Of a DNA stretch of 64,000 nucleotides, positions 22,849 to 33,585 are shown in pieces. The stretch is taken from the NCBI GenBank assembly GCA_005408345.1, contig SEMN01000493.1, positions 250,501 through 314,500 on the forward strand, given 5' to 3'. The notes below the pieces were generated by a model. It made no database searches, was not told the DNA's origin, and saw nothing but the letters and a program-made list of their open reading frames with translations. Source of the stretch: Macquaria australasica. Lineage: Eukaryota; Chordata; Actinopteri; Centrarchiformes; Percichthyidae. Every line of letters starts with the position of its first letter. Position 1 is the stretch's first letter. Position numbers and translations under genes: made by a program.

Positions 22849-23332
22849 TTTTTATTCCAAAAAGTATAGAAGCCAAGACTGTTGACACCCCCGACACTCC
22901 CCCTCCAGTGTTCAGCCAGCTCCTGATTTCACTGTTGGCTGATCACTGATGCTCATTCACTCACTGAGTCAGTGTTTACATGAAGACACAAAACCTTCTT
23001 ACCCACTACCTACACCGTTCCATGGGACCCTTACGGTACATACCACCCCTCTCCAACAATATTCCCACAGCAATCCCACATTCCCATAATATTCCCACAA
23101 CATTCCCAGGATGATTTTACTGAGTTATATTCGAACTCCTCCACTACATTCAAACTACTCTGAACATAAACACAGCTGCTGCAACAGCCTGCTGCACACT
23201 ATCAGTCTACATATCCAGCAATGAATCAATACTCTGGAATGAAACACACCCGTGTTACAGGTGAAGCAAAGCTCCACCGACTCACCTGAGACAAACCAGG
23301 AAACAGTTGGTTATTCTTCCTCACTAAAGAGA
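22849..23332 (+). repeat. inverted duplication, left arm (484 bp)
   Basis: This is the reverse complement of 59375-59858. By eye I count only about four or five substitutions plus one 8-bp indel across the arm. The right arm lies upstream of the TRIM gene, so this arm is probably a detached copy of TRIM-family upstream DNA. Similarity stops abruptly at both ends. Confidence 0.9.
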
Positions 23333-23373
23333 GACACACAGGCTGTTTTTGAAACCACCTGCTACATACTACA

Positions 23374-23422
23374 GATGAACGCAGTATGCAGTATGTAGTA
23401 CATACTGCATACTGCATTCATC
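23374..23422. repeat. 49-bp near-perfect palindrome
   Basis: From GATGAACGCAGTATGCAG through a central TAGTA to CTGCATTCATC. One arm pair mismatches, and the central base is unpaired. A partial third copy of the word (AGTATGCAGTATG) follows at 23427-23439. It may be a terminal-repeat cluster of a DNA transposon. The Harbinger relic begins about 680 bases downstream. Confidence 0.85.
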
Positions 23423-24102
23423 GATAGTATGCAGTATGAAACTGTTTAAATCGAGTTATTTTGCAGTATGCTAGGTCAGGATTAGCTGGTTTATAAGCGG
23501 AAGTAAACGTACGGCTGACAGCAAACCATCGCAGCTGTGGTAAAACAAAAAGTGATTACTGTGGATGCTTTCAAGAGACTAAAATACAATAAAAAATGTC
23601 ATGACTGTCTGTGATTAAAGCCCACAATTTGGCATGAAGAAGGAGAAGGGAGAATGCCAAAAGGACAAATATTGTGGCCATCATATGTGAATATAAATCC
23701 AATGTAAGTATATATCAAGCTGTCTTTAAGAGTTAGCTAGGGTTAAGCAAAGCAGTTAACTTAGGCTCTTAACCTAATGTCAGATAAGTTAATAAATAAT
23801 ATTCTGTGACAAACATGTTTTATTAGAAAACATGTTATTGCTTAAAAACAGTGAATTTCGTGAAAAAAATAACTTTTGTAGTAGAGTAGAGAGTAGTGAA
23901 CTTTTCATTTTCCCCACTGGAGCAATTCATCAAGCAGCAAATGAATTAACTAAATGAACACATAAAACACATTAAGATTAAGTCGTAAAACACTCAAAGG
24001 ACAGTATTATATAGCCAAAACATACAAAAGTGCCTATCAGACAAAAACAATTAAAATTTAGAACTGTTTAACATTAGAATACTATACTAACTTTAAAAAA
24101 AA

Positions 24103-24682
24103 GTGAAAAGTAACACATCTTGTCGCTACTCCTACAGGCTGTGTTTCGATACCCACACCCCTGTAGTCCACCTCTACCTGGGAGAGGGAGACCTGAGGAA
24201 AGACTTCCATCTTTCAAGTCACACAGTTAATGCCTTTGTCGAGTCTCTGCTGTACGCCAAGGACCATGGATGGGGAAAAGACCTGGAGGTTGGCATTTAT
24301 TTGTATTGGCTGGCCAGTGCCACCTCCTATCGCGTGGTGTCCGAGGTGTCCCTATTACCACAGTCCATGATGTCGTCCATCGGGTTGCACGCAGCATCAT
24401 GGCCATCTACAAGAGGGTGGTCCATTTTCCTGCTGATGAGCTGGAGGGGATTGGTGAGGGTTTTGCCCACCTGGCTGGCTCCCATGCCTTCCGTCAAGTG
24501 GCCGGCAGCATTGATGGAACCCACATCAGGATCAAGCCACCTGTAGCAAACAAGGAAGACTACCTGGACAGGTACCCTGCATATGAATTGCCACTTCACC
24601 CAAAGGTATAATGGCCTGCTTTAATCTCATATAATGTCAACTATTAGTGACAACAGGAAGCTTTTCCACTCAATTCAGCTGC
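24103..24682 (+). pseudogene. PIF/Harbinger-type transposase relic (HARBI1-like)
   Basis: PIF/Harbinger transposases are DDE nucleases that cut and reinsert their own element. One frame reads YLYWLASATSYRVVSEV and, after a short frameshifting deletion near 24352, the next frame continues GVPITTVHDVVHRVARSI, FAHLAGSHAFRQVAGSIDGT and HIRIKPP. The VAGSIDGTHI block carries the first catalytic Asp. A possible donor follows HPK (AAAG|GTATAAT at about 24605). The phrase NRKLFHSIQLQ at about 24648-24681 looks like the next coding block after a short gap of about 43 bases. The remaining DDE half (second Asp, Glu) is missing and the N-terminal part is incomplete. The copy is clearly dead. Confidence 0.85.
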
Positions 24683-25118
24683 AGACAGAAGCAGTAATCA
24701 TGTGAGTACACCGTGGAGGATTTGACAGGATGGTTTAAAAATAGCTCACCTGAAAGCCGACCTGGAGAGGAGCTCATGTCACTCACTTCTCCTTCTTATA
24801 TTGCTAAGAACAAACACAGCTGCTGTGAATGCACCTCACACCTTTGGTCCATTTTGTTGTTGGTACTATACTTTGCAGCCAACAAGTCCAGTTCCAGTCA
24901 AATTAATCTTCACTACTGATTATTGATAATTAATGATCTCTACTAATTTTAGAGCATCTGGGGGTTGACTAAATTGATAATTCATGTTCATGTCCCGCAA
25001 CTCATGAACAGCAACTACAGCGAATGTTAATCCACAATCTCCATGTCTGTTCCATCACAGGCTAGAGGGGAGTGACCCAAAACCACCGGCCCGATCCTGT
25101 GAAACAGAGGGTCAGCAC
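24683..25118. other. no gene recognised
   Basis: AT-rich DNA between the Harbinger relic and the LINE tail. No further transposase motifs were found. Confidence 0.5.
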
Positions 25119-25655
25119 AAGATCAGAATCAGAATCAGAATCAGCATCAGCTTTTTGGCCAGGTATGTGAACTCATACAAGGAATTTGACTCCGGTTTTC
25201 CGTTGCTCTCGATGTACATACACAGAAATAGACAAACATGCAGCTAAAAACAAGGACAACAATTTAAGAAATGTGAAAAAATAATTTGCAGGTACAGTTG
25301 GTTCCTGACACTGTGTGAGTGATGTGAACTGTTCGTCTGAGTCTGTGTCTGTGTTCTTGTGTCTGGTTGTTTTAGCGTACAGAGTTCTGTAGCGTCTGCC
25401 AGGGGGGAGGAGTTGGAACAGGTTGTGTCCAGTGTGTGATGGATCTGCAGTGATGGTTCCTGCCTGTTTCCTGACTCTGTCCTGAATGGAGGGCAGGTTG
25501 GCACCAGTGATTCTTTCTGCAGTCCTGACTGTCCATTGGAGTCTGTTCCTGTCCTGTTTGGTGGCCGATCCAAACCAGACAGTGATGGATGTGACAGACT
25601 GGATGATAGCAGTGTAGAACTGGACCAGCAGCTCCTGAGGCAGGTTTCCTTTCTG
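25119..25655 (-). mobile_element. 5'-truncated Rex1/CR1-like LINE tail
   Basis: On the minus strand an open frame without a start codon runs from 25652 to TGA at 25173-25175 (160 codons). It reads NLPQELLVQFYTAIIQSV, TVWFGSATKQDRNRLQW, RTAERITGANLPSIQDR, ADPSHTGHNLFQLLPPGRRY and RHKNTD. This is the conserved C-terminal region after reverse transcriptase in Rex1/CR1/L2-like fish LINEs. The 3' end is a short tandem repeat of GATTCT (plus strand 25124-25148). All catalytic domains are lost by 5' truncation, the usual fate of LINE copies. Clade assignment between Rex1 and other CR1-group LINEs is uncertain. Confidence 0.75.
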
Positions 25656-28600
25656 TATTTACACATGCAAGGCAATGCAAAAGTGGAATTACCTAAAAAC
25701 TCTCCAGGGGCTTGAAACGTTCTCCAGGCAGCATATTAACAAAATAATTACAGCATTGAAGAATTCACAGTTTAAACGTATCAATAATGTTGGACAGTAA
25801 AAAACAGAGACATAGTTTAGCACAGTACTCGACAACAATCCCATAAACAGCCATCTGTTACACCAGCATAATGAATCAGTCACACACACACACATCAAAA
25901 AACTCCTTCATGATACATGCAGGTGTACACAAACACTGTGGCTGTACTGCCTCTCTGATTGGTGGAGCTCGGTGTATGAAATGATCTGATTCTCCCCAAT
26001 CAAAGATGATTGATACAAGAATTGATATTTGGTTAAAAAGGAATGAAACTATATTATTGATTTCTGGCTTGTGTCCATCAATCATTTTAGTCGGTGTAAA
26101 CCATAAATAACACTGATTTAAACACGTTATACTACCAATATACTACCAAAATTATATAAAACTTTTGCAAAGCTGCTATATGACCTGCTTATATGCAGAA
26201 ACAACATTCACAGTCTCTTTTCATTTTTATGAAACCTCCTGATTTCCTTTGGTCAGTGTGAGTCAGGATCCCAGTTAATCTTGTTTTTAGGACCCAGTGG
26301 ATTCCACTTATCCCAGCTAGCAGCTGCAGTCATTCGAAAGTCAACTTCCTCTCATGAATGTTTTTAAAAGCGCTACAACAGTGCCATTGATTTCTTCCTT
26401 CAGAGAACTCCTGCAGCTTAAGTTCTTTTCTTTGTTCTTCTCTAAAGTCACATGTTGACATGACCATCGCGACAAAGTGTTTGGCTCCGGTGATTCCTTC
26501 ACTGGAACAAAAGCCTTTTCATTCCAGGTATGAATCTCAGAATGAATGTCAGACTAAAGGTCTGCACGCTGTACTGAGAGTTATGCTGCGTTCAAGTGCT
26601 CCTCGGATCGGATGGTCCCATTCCCAGAGATGGGAAGACGTTCTTCAGACTTCGGTGTGTTCAGGAGCTTTTAAGTCATAATGTGAAAACAACATGGCCG
26701 CTACAGAGAAGATGTGTTGTATTTTATGTCTCAGAGCGTTTAAACAACACTTCTCTCTGACTTGTTGCTGTACCAGAGCATTCCCTAAAACCACCAAAAT
26801 ATTGCTTTACCTGACTTGTTATCAGGGTTGATGCTAATCAATAACTTTTCACTCTACGTGGACAGCAACTAACAGTTACAACTAACACCATATCGCAAAT
26901 GACATGTGATTGATATGCAATACATGAATTAATAAAAAGTTTCTCATTTATTTTCGATGTTTCTGCGTATGTGACGCAAACTTTCGACGAGTCGTGCACC
27001 AAAATATTCGCAAACTGTCCGAGTTGTTGTTCCGACTTGAGTTGGCGCTCGTGTGAATTTTCCCAGTCAGGAACTCATTTTTCCAGTTATTCCGACAGCA
27101 CATTAATCTATCTGAATCAGTCTAACATGATCTCCGTCAGACAAACATCTGTCACAAAGCACAACAACAGGAAGACACAAACGCACACTCATCACTCAGG
27201 CTGGACCAATCAGAGCAGAGCTGGAGAACACTGCATGCCTCTGTGGGCAAAGACGTTAAGAAAATTATTATGCAAGAACATATAAAATCTAATACACCAC
27301 AAATTCTGTCAAATATAAAGCGTCCAGAATGTGTAGTGACACATATGGCAAGAACATCAACACAAACAAAAGAGAGAATAAAAAGTGGGATCTGCTCCTC
27401 TTCTCCAGATCTGAATATGAAGATGGTTTGAGTGAATATCTGTTGATTTCTTCTCTTCCTTCTGTGGGTGTTGGAGGTATCAATACAAAATTCAATTTCT
27501 GACAGAGATCAACACTGTGTTACTGAGCTGCACTGATAGTCTGTGACAGGTCTGTCTGTGCTGATAAATACTTGATCACACTTTGTCTTGATCCTGGTCC
27601 CAGTCTGGACCGTTCAATACAACAGAGTATGGTAGTATAGTTTTGCTTCAACAGTAGGAGTTCAGTGTGTTTACAAAAGGGTTAAAATGCTTTAAAATAA
27701 GTTATTTCTTCATTTAATTCTTTATCGCTTTATATAAGTGGTGATTGTTGTCATATTTAATTCCTGCTCACAGCAGACAGTCAAGTTAACCATGAATCTG
27801 TGTCTTTGTGAAATTTTTGGTTCTTGATGCATTGTGACCACTGGTAGGGCTAGCTGGAGAGGTAACCGCTAACTCGCTAGGCTAGCACAATAGGTGTCTG
27901 AGAGTCTCTCTATTTTATCTGCAAATACCACTGAATGCATCTGTAGACTTGATGTTCTCGCTGCTGAAGTTGTTGGTTCGGACAGAAGTTGTCGTTACAT
28001 CAAACGTCACGTCTTCTCTGCATCTCACACAAAGTCCGTCTCAAAAATCACTCACCTTCAGTCTCGCGTCATCTTTTAATAAGATCAGGTGACCTCCACC
28101 TCCTGCAGCTCTCATGAATATCAGCAGAGGCAGGAGTTGTTTAATCAAGCTAAGAAACTTGATTAAGTGCTTTTACTCTTCGTCCTATAAATAGGAACAA
28201 AAGTGCATCTGCTCATTTCCTCTGAGATGCCTCATAAAAACAGAACCTGGTATTTTCCAACATTCACACAGATGAATTTCTCTCTGAATGCCGTTTTAAA
28301 CCCTGGTGAATCCGGGCCTTAATCCTCTCACCTGTGTGCTCAGGTGTCCCTCATCAACCTCCCTTTATAAATACAGGCCAGTGTTTTCAGTAACAGTGTG
28401 CAGATGTGTTAGTATCAGACATGAGCCGGTCTGAAACCTGTACCTGACCTGTTGTTTCTGGTCTTTCCTCCTCAGGTTACCTGTAAAGCCCCTGTTAGCA
28501 CTGTGACAGCTTCAGTCAGAGAGTGTTTATTCACCTGCTGATGACTGAAGCTGCACAGTGCCAAATGTAGCTCAAGGTTGAATGGGTCACGGTATTCACC

Positions 28601-29006
28601 ATGTGGCCTCCTGAGGTGTCGTCACAACCACTGCGGCTCCATGTCGACTCCATATAATGCATTTTTCAGTGACAGATGAAACACAGGATGCTTTTTCATT
28701 TTGAATCTGTGTGTGACTCTGATTCAGGTTTCAGCTGTAAGCGTGCAGCCACTTCCTGAAGCAGATCCGTTGTTTGTCTTATCAGAATTATTATACTCAC
28801 TAAACACATAATGAAGATGCATCAGCGAGCGTCATCTCTTCACTCAGTTATCTCCAGTTCAGACTGGAGCCTGTAGATAAAGCTGCACTACACTAACCAG
28901 TGCAGGGAAGCTGGTGGATGGTTCATCTCTAATGCCAGTCTGTTCTGTTAGACAGCCAGCGGTTGCTGCCGTGACGGTGACGTGTGCTTTTTATTGAAAT
29001 ATTTAA
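25656..29006. other. no gene recognised; possible MITE at about 26583-27105
   Basis: The segment 26583-27105 begins ATGCTGCGTTCAAGTGCTCC and ends with related inverted wording (GAGTTGGCGCTCGTGTGAA ... GGAACTC), which suggests a degraded DNA transposon. Exact termini and target duplication cannot be fixed. The rest holds short frames only. Confidence 0.35.
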
Positions 29007-29021
29007 AAGAATTTTGCATCA

Positions 29022-29164
29022 GGGGCGCCGCGGTAGCTCACCGGGTAGAGCGCATACCACGTAGTCCTCACCGCAACGGCCCGGGCCCTCTCTCTTTCCC
29101 CTTTCCTGTCTCTATAAAGCTGTCTCTATCAAATAAAGGCGAAAAGCCAAAAAATATATACCTT
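29022..29164 (+). mobile_element. tRNA-derived SINE with its B box deleted
   Basis: Starts GGGGCGCCGCGGTAGCTCAC with a tRNA A-box-like TAGCTCACCGGGTAGAGC. It ends in a C/T-rich body, AAATAAAGGCGAAAAGCC, and an A-rich tail. The expected B box after CCCGGG is missing, so a small deletion has removed half of the polymerase III promoter. Flanking imperfect duplicates are AAGAATTTTGCATCA (29007-29021) and AAGAATTGCACATCA (29165-29179), 12/15 identical. The body matches a teleost SINE type I know from family knowledge. Confidence 0.7.
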
Positions 29165-29179
29165 AAGAATTGCACATCA

Positions 29180-30369
29180 CTTGCAACTGCTACCTGCCCT
29201 GTCTCACAGTCCCATTCACAAAAGATATTGCACTAATGTTGTCACAGCACACACACGGCCATAAAGTTTTGCGTCTGACTGCAATTCTCCATGTGGCAAA
29301 GTCGGCTATAAATGGTGGCTTTGCACCAAGAACACAGCAGGCAGGACGACGGCAGAGAGAACGAGGACATTTTCAGACAGTGAGCTCTAATCAGAAAGTG
29401 ATATTCTCCTTCCAAATATCACCTGGCATGCCGATGCCTTCGTCTGCTGCAATCACTGCTGCCATGATCCCTGGAAAGTCTGGACGTGACCCCCCTTATA
29501 ACTGCGCTTCAGTTACCACCAACTATCTGAAGACGCTCATCATTTTCACTCTAACTGCGTGTGGCTGTTAGCGCTGCTGTTTGTGAATTTAAATATGTGC
29601 AAACAGCAGCGGGGCACTGAGACGCTGTTTGCTCGGCAGCTCAGTTCGGGGTGTGTTCACTCTCTGTGGGTGCTCTGAGAATTGTACCATTTCTTTTTGT
29701 CTTATTCGTGCAGGTTTAGCGGCCGCAAAAGCCGAATAATCCTTCAGTGAATTCAGCGTCAGTGTGCAGTTTAACACACTTACAGGTGTTTCTATTATTT
29801 TGTCCACCCCATTTATATCAGTGAGGGTCAGCTAAACGACAAACACTTGACACAACTGAACTCTGAATAAAGGCACTTGGCAGCTGGTTGATTTTTTTTA
29901 TGTATGATGTAATATTTCTTTCCTTCTCTCTCTCTCTCTGATCTTTGCTGTGACCAGACTCAGACCCTCCCCTCTTTCAAAATAAAACCCAGTGCAGCCG
30001 TCCTGTGTCTCACCTCTGCAACAAGTGTGATCTACAGACGCTGCTGCACCGCTGTGTCACCTCACCTCTGTTATTTTGAACATTTTCCAACACAAATATG
30101 GAGCCTCTTTCTGCCAAAACTGCCTCCTTTTCCCCACAAAAATGGAACACAAACACTCAGGTCCAGCAGGGGTTTTCTGGCTCATTTCTTCCTGCACACT
30201 CCTCAGTAGGAGTTGTTTAAGACAGCACAGTAACCTGAGAAATTAGCATTGTGAAGACTGGCTGCCGCTGGCAAACAGTCAAATAGTTGTTGAAGGCAGA
30301 AACAGCCTGCGGATCGGCTGAGGAAAGGATTTAAAATATCTGGGTTTAAAAGATAAGATGTTTATTACT
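29180..30369. other. no gene recognised
   Basis: No exon could be supported. The phrase CTATTATTTTGTCCACCCC near 29791-29809 recurs in vertebrate repeats but gives no borders. Confidence 0.4.
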
Positions 30370-30690
30370 TATTGTTCTCCCTCCATCGCTCTCTCTCCTC
30401 TGCAGCATCCTCCCCGTCTGTTTTTCCTCTTTTTTCTCATTTGTCTCTCACTTCTTCTTGTCTCCCCCCTCTGTCCTCCGCCTCCCCCCTCCTCTCAGTG
30501 TGTTGCCCAGTAATGAGACAGTCTCAGTGGATCAATGAGTCCGAGGAGAGAAACAGAGGAGAGGCAGGCAGAGACAGAAGAGGTTTTCAGGAAAGATACT
30601 GAGTCGGCCTGCAGGAGATAAAAGAGAGGGAGCGACAGAAAGGTGGAGGAGGGAGGAGGAAGGTGAAGGAAAGGACAAATAGAAAGGTCT
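30370..30690. repeat. polypyrimidine block followed by polypurine block
   Basis: 30370-30503 is strongly C/T-rich on the plus strand and 30537-30690 is strongly A/G-rich. The two halves are partly complementary. No gene is evident. Confidence 0.6.
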
Positions 30691-30692
30691 CC

Positions 30693-30797
30693 ATCGATTC
30701 AGTTTCATTTCTATAGATCCAAATCCTCACAGAAGTAATCTCAGGGCTCTTTTCATATAGAGCAGACCCAGATACAGACCCAACAATTCCCACCATG
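30693..30797 (-). mobile_element. old L2 3'-end fragment
   Basis: Diverged match to the 3' tail of the L2 copies below. It keeps ATTCAGTTTCATTTCTATAG, AATCTCAGGG, TTCATATAGAGCAG and the ACCCAACAATTCCCACCATG block in the same order. It is more mutated than the other L2 copies and so is older. It abuts the GA microsatellite. Confidence 0.75.
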
Positions 30798-30851
30798 AGA
30801 GAGAGACAGAGACAGACAGAGAGACAGAGAGAGAGAGAGAGACAGACAGAG
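30798..30851. repeat. (GA)n/(GACA)n microsatellite
   Basis: GA and GACA units directly at the 3' side of Tx1 element A (TC-rich in the element's reading direction). Confidence 0.9.
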
Positions 30852-30866
30852 ATTTTTTTTTGATTT

Positions 30867-33187
30867 TTACAAAATCAGTTTACAATCAGTTAACAACAGA
30901 GCAGCATCCAGCCCCAGGTTATTTGCACATCTGAGAATGCAGCTGGCCACATCTCTCCAGACTAAATCCGCTGGACCTGTCAGGTACTTTTGGACAAACT
31001 GGAGCCTGAAGATAGCGGTTCGGCTGGCCAGGTGGACGAGGCCCTGTCCCCCCTCCTCTCTAGTTAAAAACAGCACCAGTGTAGACCATCCCAAAAACAT
31101 TCCACCATTTTTCTCTGAATTTGGGCTAGTAGGTTTAAGGCGGTGCCAGAGCTGGGATGCCACAAGGTTGTTTAAAACCAGAACCCTACCTTTAAAAGAC
31201 ATTTGGGGGAGCACCCATTTCCATTTTAAAAGCTTTCCCTCAATCTTTTCTGTGACTTCCTCCCAGTTCCTCTGGACCATGGTGTCTTTCCCCAGGAACA
31301 CTCCCAGGTATTTAATGCCACCTGTTTTCCAGGCCAGACTTTGGGGAAGAACCGGGAGACCGTCACGCCACTCACCGACAGCGAGGGCCTCACTTTTCTT
31401 CCAATCCACCCTCGCTGCCAATGCAATGGAAAAATTGCTCACAGTTTTGGTTAAAATGTCTGCATCTTTCTGGCCTCCAATAAAAACAATGATGTCATCG
31501 GCATATGCTGATAAAACAATGCCTCTATTAAAACCAGGTAAAAGCAGTCCTTGAATACTGGAGTGTATTTTTATCAACAGGGGTTCGAGGGAGAGTGCAT
31601 AGAGCATCCCTGACAGAGCACAGCCCTGCTGGACGCCTCTACACACTGGAGCACACAGAGCACACACACTACCGTTAACCTTCAGCACACTCTCAATGTC
31701 ACTGTACAACACCATTATCTTAGCTACGAAACCTGCGCTGAACCCAAACCTCTCCATGACTTTCCAGAGGAAGTTGTGTTCAATGCGGTCAAAAGCCTTT
31801 TCTTGATCTAGAGGAATCAGACCAGTGTCTATACCCAATGAGCTGGAGACCTCCAAAACATCTCGAATCAGGTAGACATTGTCTACCATTGACCTGCCGG
31901 GCACACAGTAGGTCTGGTCCCGGTGGATGACCTGCTCCATAGCCCCCCTCAGCCTGTTGGCCAAGGCCTTGGACAGAAGCTTGTAATCCACACACAGCAA
32001 AGACACAGGGTGCCAGTTTTTGATGTCCTGCAGGTTTCCCTTCTTGGGCAGAAGCGTGAGGACTGCTCTGTGGCAGGACATCGGCATGGAACCAGAGGCC
32101 AGACTTTCATTAAAAACATCTAAAATATCTGTAGATAAAATGTCCCAGAAGGCTTTAAAAAACTCCACCGTTAGGCCGTCCACACCAGGAGCCCTCCATC
32201 CCTGCATGCTTTGCAGGCCGGCCTGAAGCTCCCGCATCTGCAGCGGCTCCTCGAGCCGGGAGTTGGTCTCTGCAGAGACCTGAGGTAGTCTACTGCAGAA
32301 CTCCTCTTGCAGTGTGGCCTGCTCCTCGTACTCCGAGGAGTAAAGAAGGAATAAAACTTGACGGCTCGCCTTCTGATCTGGCTTGGTTCCATGAGTTCTT
32401 GCCCTGTGTCTGAAAGCAAGGAGTGGATTACCTTCTTGTGTCCATTTTTCTTTTCCAGGCCGAAGAAGAAGCTAGAGGGAGCATCCATCTCTGTGATGTT
32501 CTGAAACCGGGACCTGACCAGTGCACCCTGTACTTTGCCTTCTAGCAGGTTGGCTAAAGCCAATTTTTTTACTTTGAGGACTTCAATATATCCTCGCTCT
32601 CCTGTGGACTCACTCATTTTCTCTAGTTCCACTATATCACTCTCCAGGTCCTCTATAGATCTGGTGATGTCTCGTGTGACGTTGAGGGTGTGCTGTTGAC
32701 AAAGAAGTTTAATCTCAGTCTTACCATGGTCCCACCACTGCCTAAGACTGCTGAAATCACCCTTCCTCTGCCTAAAAACACCCCAGAAATAAATAAGGAC
32801 CTCCCTGAACTTTTTGTCAAGCGTTAAAACAGAATTAAAATGCCAATATGCACATTTTCGCTTAATATCTCTAATAAAAACATGACACAAAAGCAGGGAA
32901 TGATCTGTAAAACCGGCAGGTATGATTTTGCACATTTTAAACATGTTAAAATGATGCTTAAAACAATAAAAACGGTCAAGTCTGGCTGAGGAGAAGAGGA
33001 AGCCCTCTCCTCCATTGAGTGTGGTGGTGTGACTTAAAATGGCTTCCCCTTCCCACTCTCCCCTCCAGTCTGCCTCATTTTCAACGTCACTGTGGGTTTC
33101 TTGTAAAAACAGGACATCAACATGTTTCATTCTGGCAGTTTCATAAATGAGTGCCCTTTTTTTTTGCCTCTCTTGCTCCGTTAACAT
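30867..33187 (-). pseudogene. Tx1-like LINE ORF2 (endonuclease-reverse transcriptase), broken
   Basis: ORF2 nicks the target DNA and copies the element RNA into it. The N-terminal part (33187-32171) shows the endonuclease start motif LFLQETHS. It then jumps in frame from GGEGFLFS directly to ARLDRFYCFKHH, so the middle of the endonuclease, including the GDFN region, is deleted. A 1-nt frameshift near 32345 separates this from the second frame (about 32340-30867), which contains APGVDGLTVEFFKAFW, DQEKAFDRIEHNF, GVQQGCALSGMLYALSLEPL and the catalytic SAYADDIIVF. The C-terminal YLGVFLG and WHRL regions follow, then an early end at TDCKLIL. The RT core looks intact, but the enzyme could not work with this endonuclease. 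Confidence 0.9.
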
Positions 33188-33255
33188 TTAAACTTCCCAC
33201 TTTAAAAATGTCCATATTAAGTGAGATGTTAAAAACCAAATTTAAAACCAATAAG

Positions 33256-33570
33256 TTAATTAAAACACACATTGGAGTTTTTGACATCATCACTGTTCAT
33301 TTGTTTTTTTACTTTAAGCACAAGTTTTTTCAGTCTAAAACCTTCTTCGTCAGTGAGGCCAGACTTTTCTCTTTGGCTGATGTGGAGTCTGGCCGATGTG
33401 TAAAACACTGACAAGTCAGGAAAATATTCTTCAACTTTAACCCCGTGCTGGTTCTTAGTTTGCTGTAGAAAACTCTTTATATCATCTGCAGAGTACATTT
33501 TTTTCTGCTGGCTGCTGCTCAATTTAAAACCTGGTATGTCGATGCTGTCTGACACACACTCCTCCTCACT
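33256..33570 (-). pseudogene. Tx1-like LINE ORF1, C-terminal fragment (element A)
   Basis: Reads IDIPGFKLSSSQQKKMYSAD, IKSFLQQTKNQ, VKVEEYFPDLSVF and GLTDEEGFRLKKLVLKVKKQ. This is the tail of Tx1-clade ORF1, an RNA-binding protein that packages element RNA. It is about 45% identical by eye to the matching part of element B, so A and B belong to different subfamilies. The zinc-knuckle part is missing because of 5' truncation. Confidence 0.8.
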
Positions 33571-33585
33571 CCCACTGTGTAGTGT

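Larger units (their letters stand above)
30852..33585 (-). mobile_element. Tx1-clade LINE, element A (5'-truncated)
   Basis: Minus-strand element holding the end of ORF1 (about 33570-33256) and a damaged ORF2 (33187-30867). The 3' end is a short A run (read as T at 30852-30860) against a GA/TC microsatellite. No long 3' UTR is present, and ORF2 appears to stop earlier than usual. It joins element B at about 33586. Confidence 0.85.

Noticed and set aside
22035..22949. Two adjacent frames of 164 and 137 codons
   Set aside because: No recognisable motifs. The second runs into the inverted-duplication arm in a frame that has no counterpart at the TRIM locus.
25244..25675. 143-codon frame at the LINE tail
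   Set aside because: Shadow of the true Rex1/CR1-like frame, which is open in another phase but lacks a start codon.
30937..31554. 205-codon plus-strand frame
   Set aside because: Antisense shadow of the Tx1-like RT on the minus strand.
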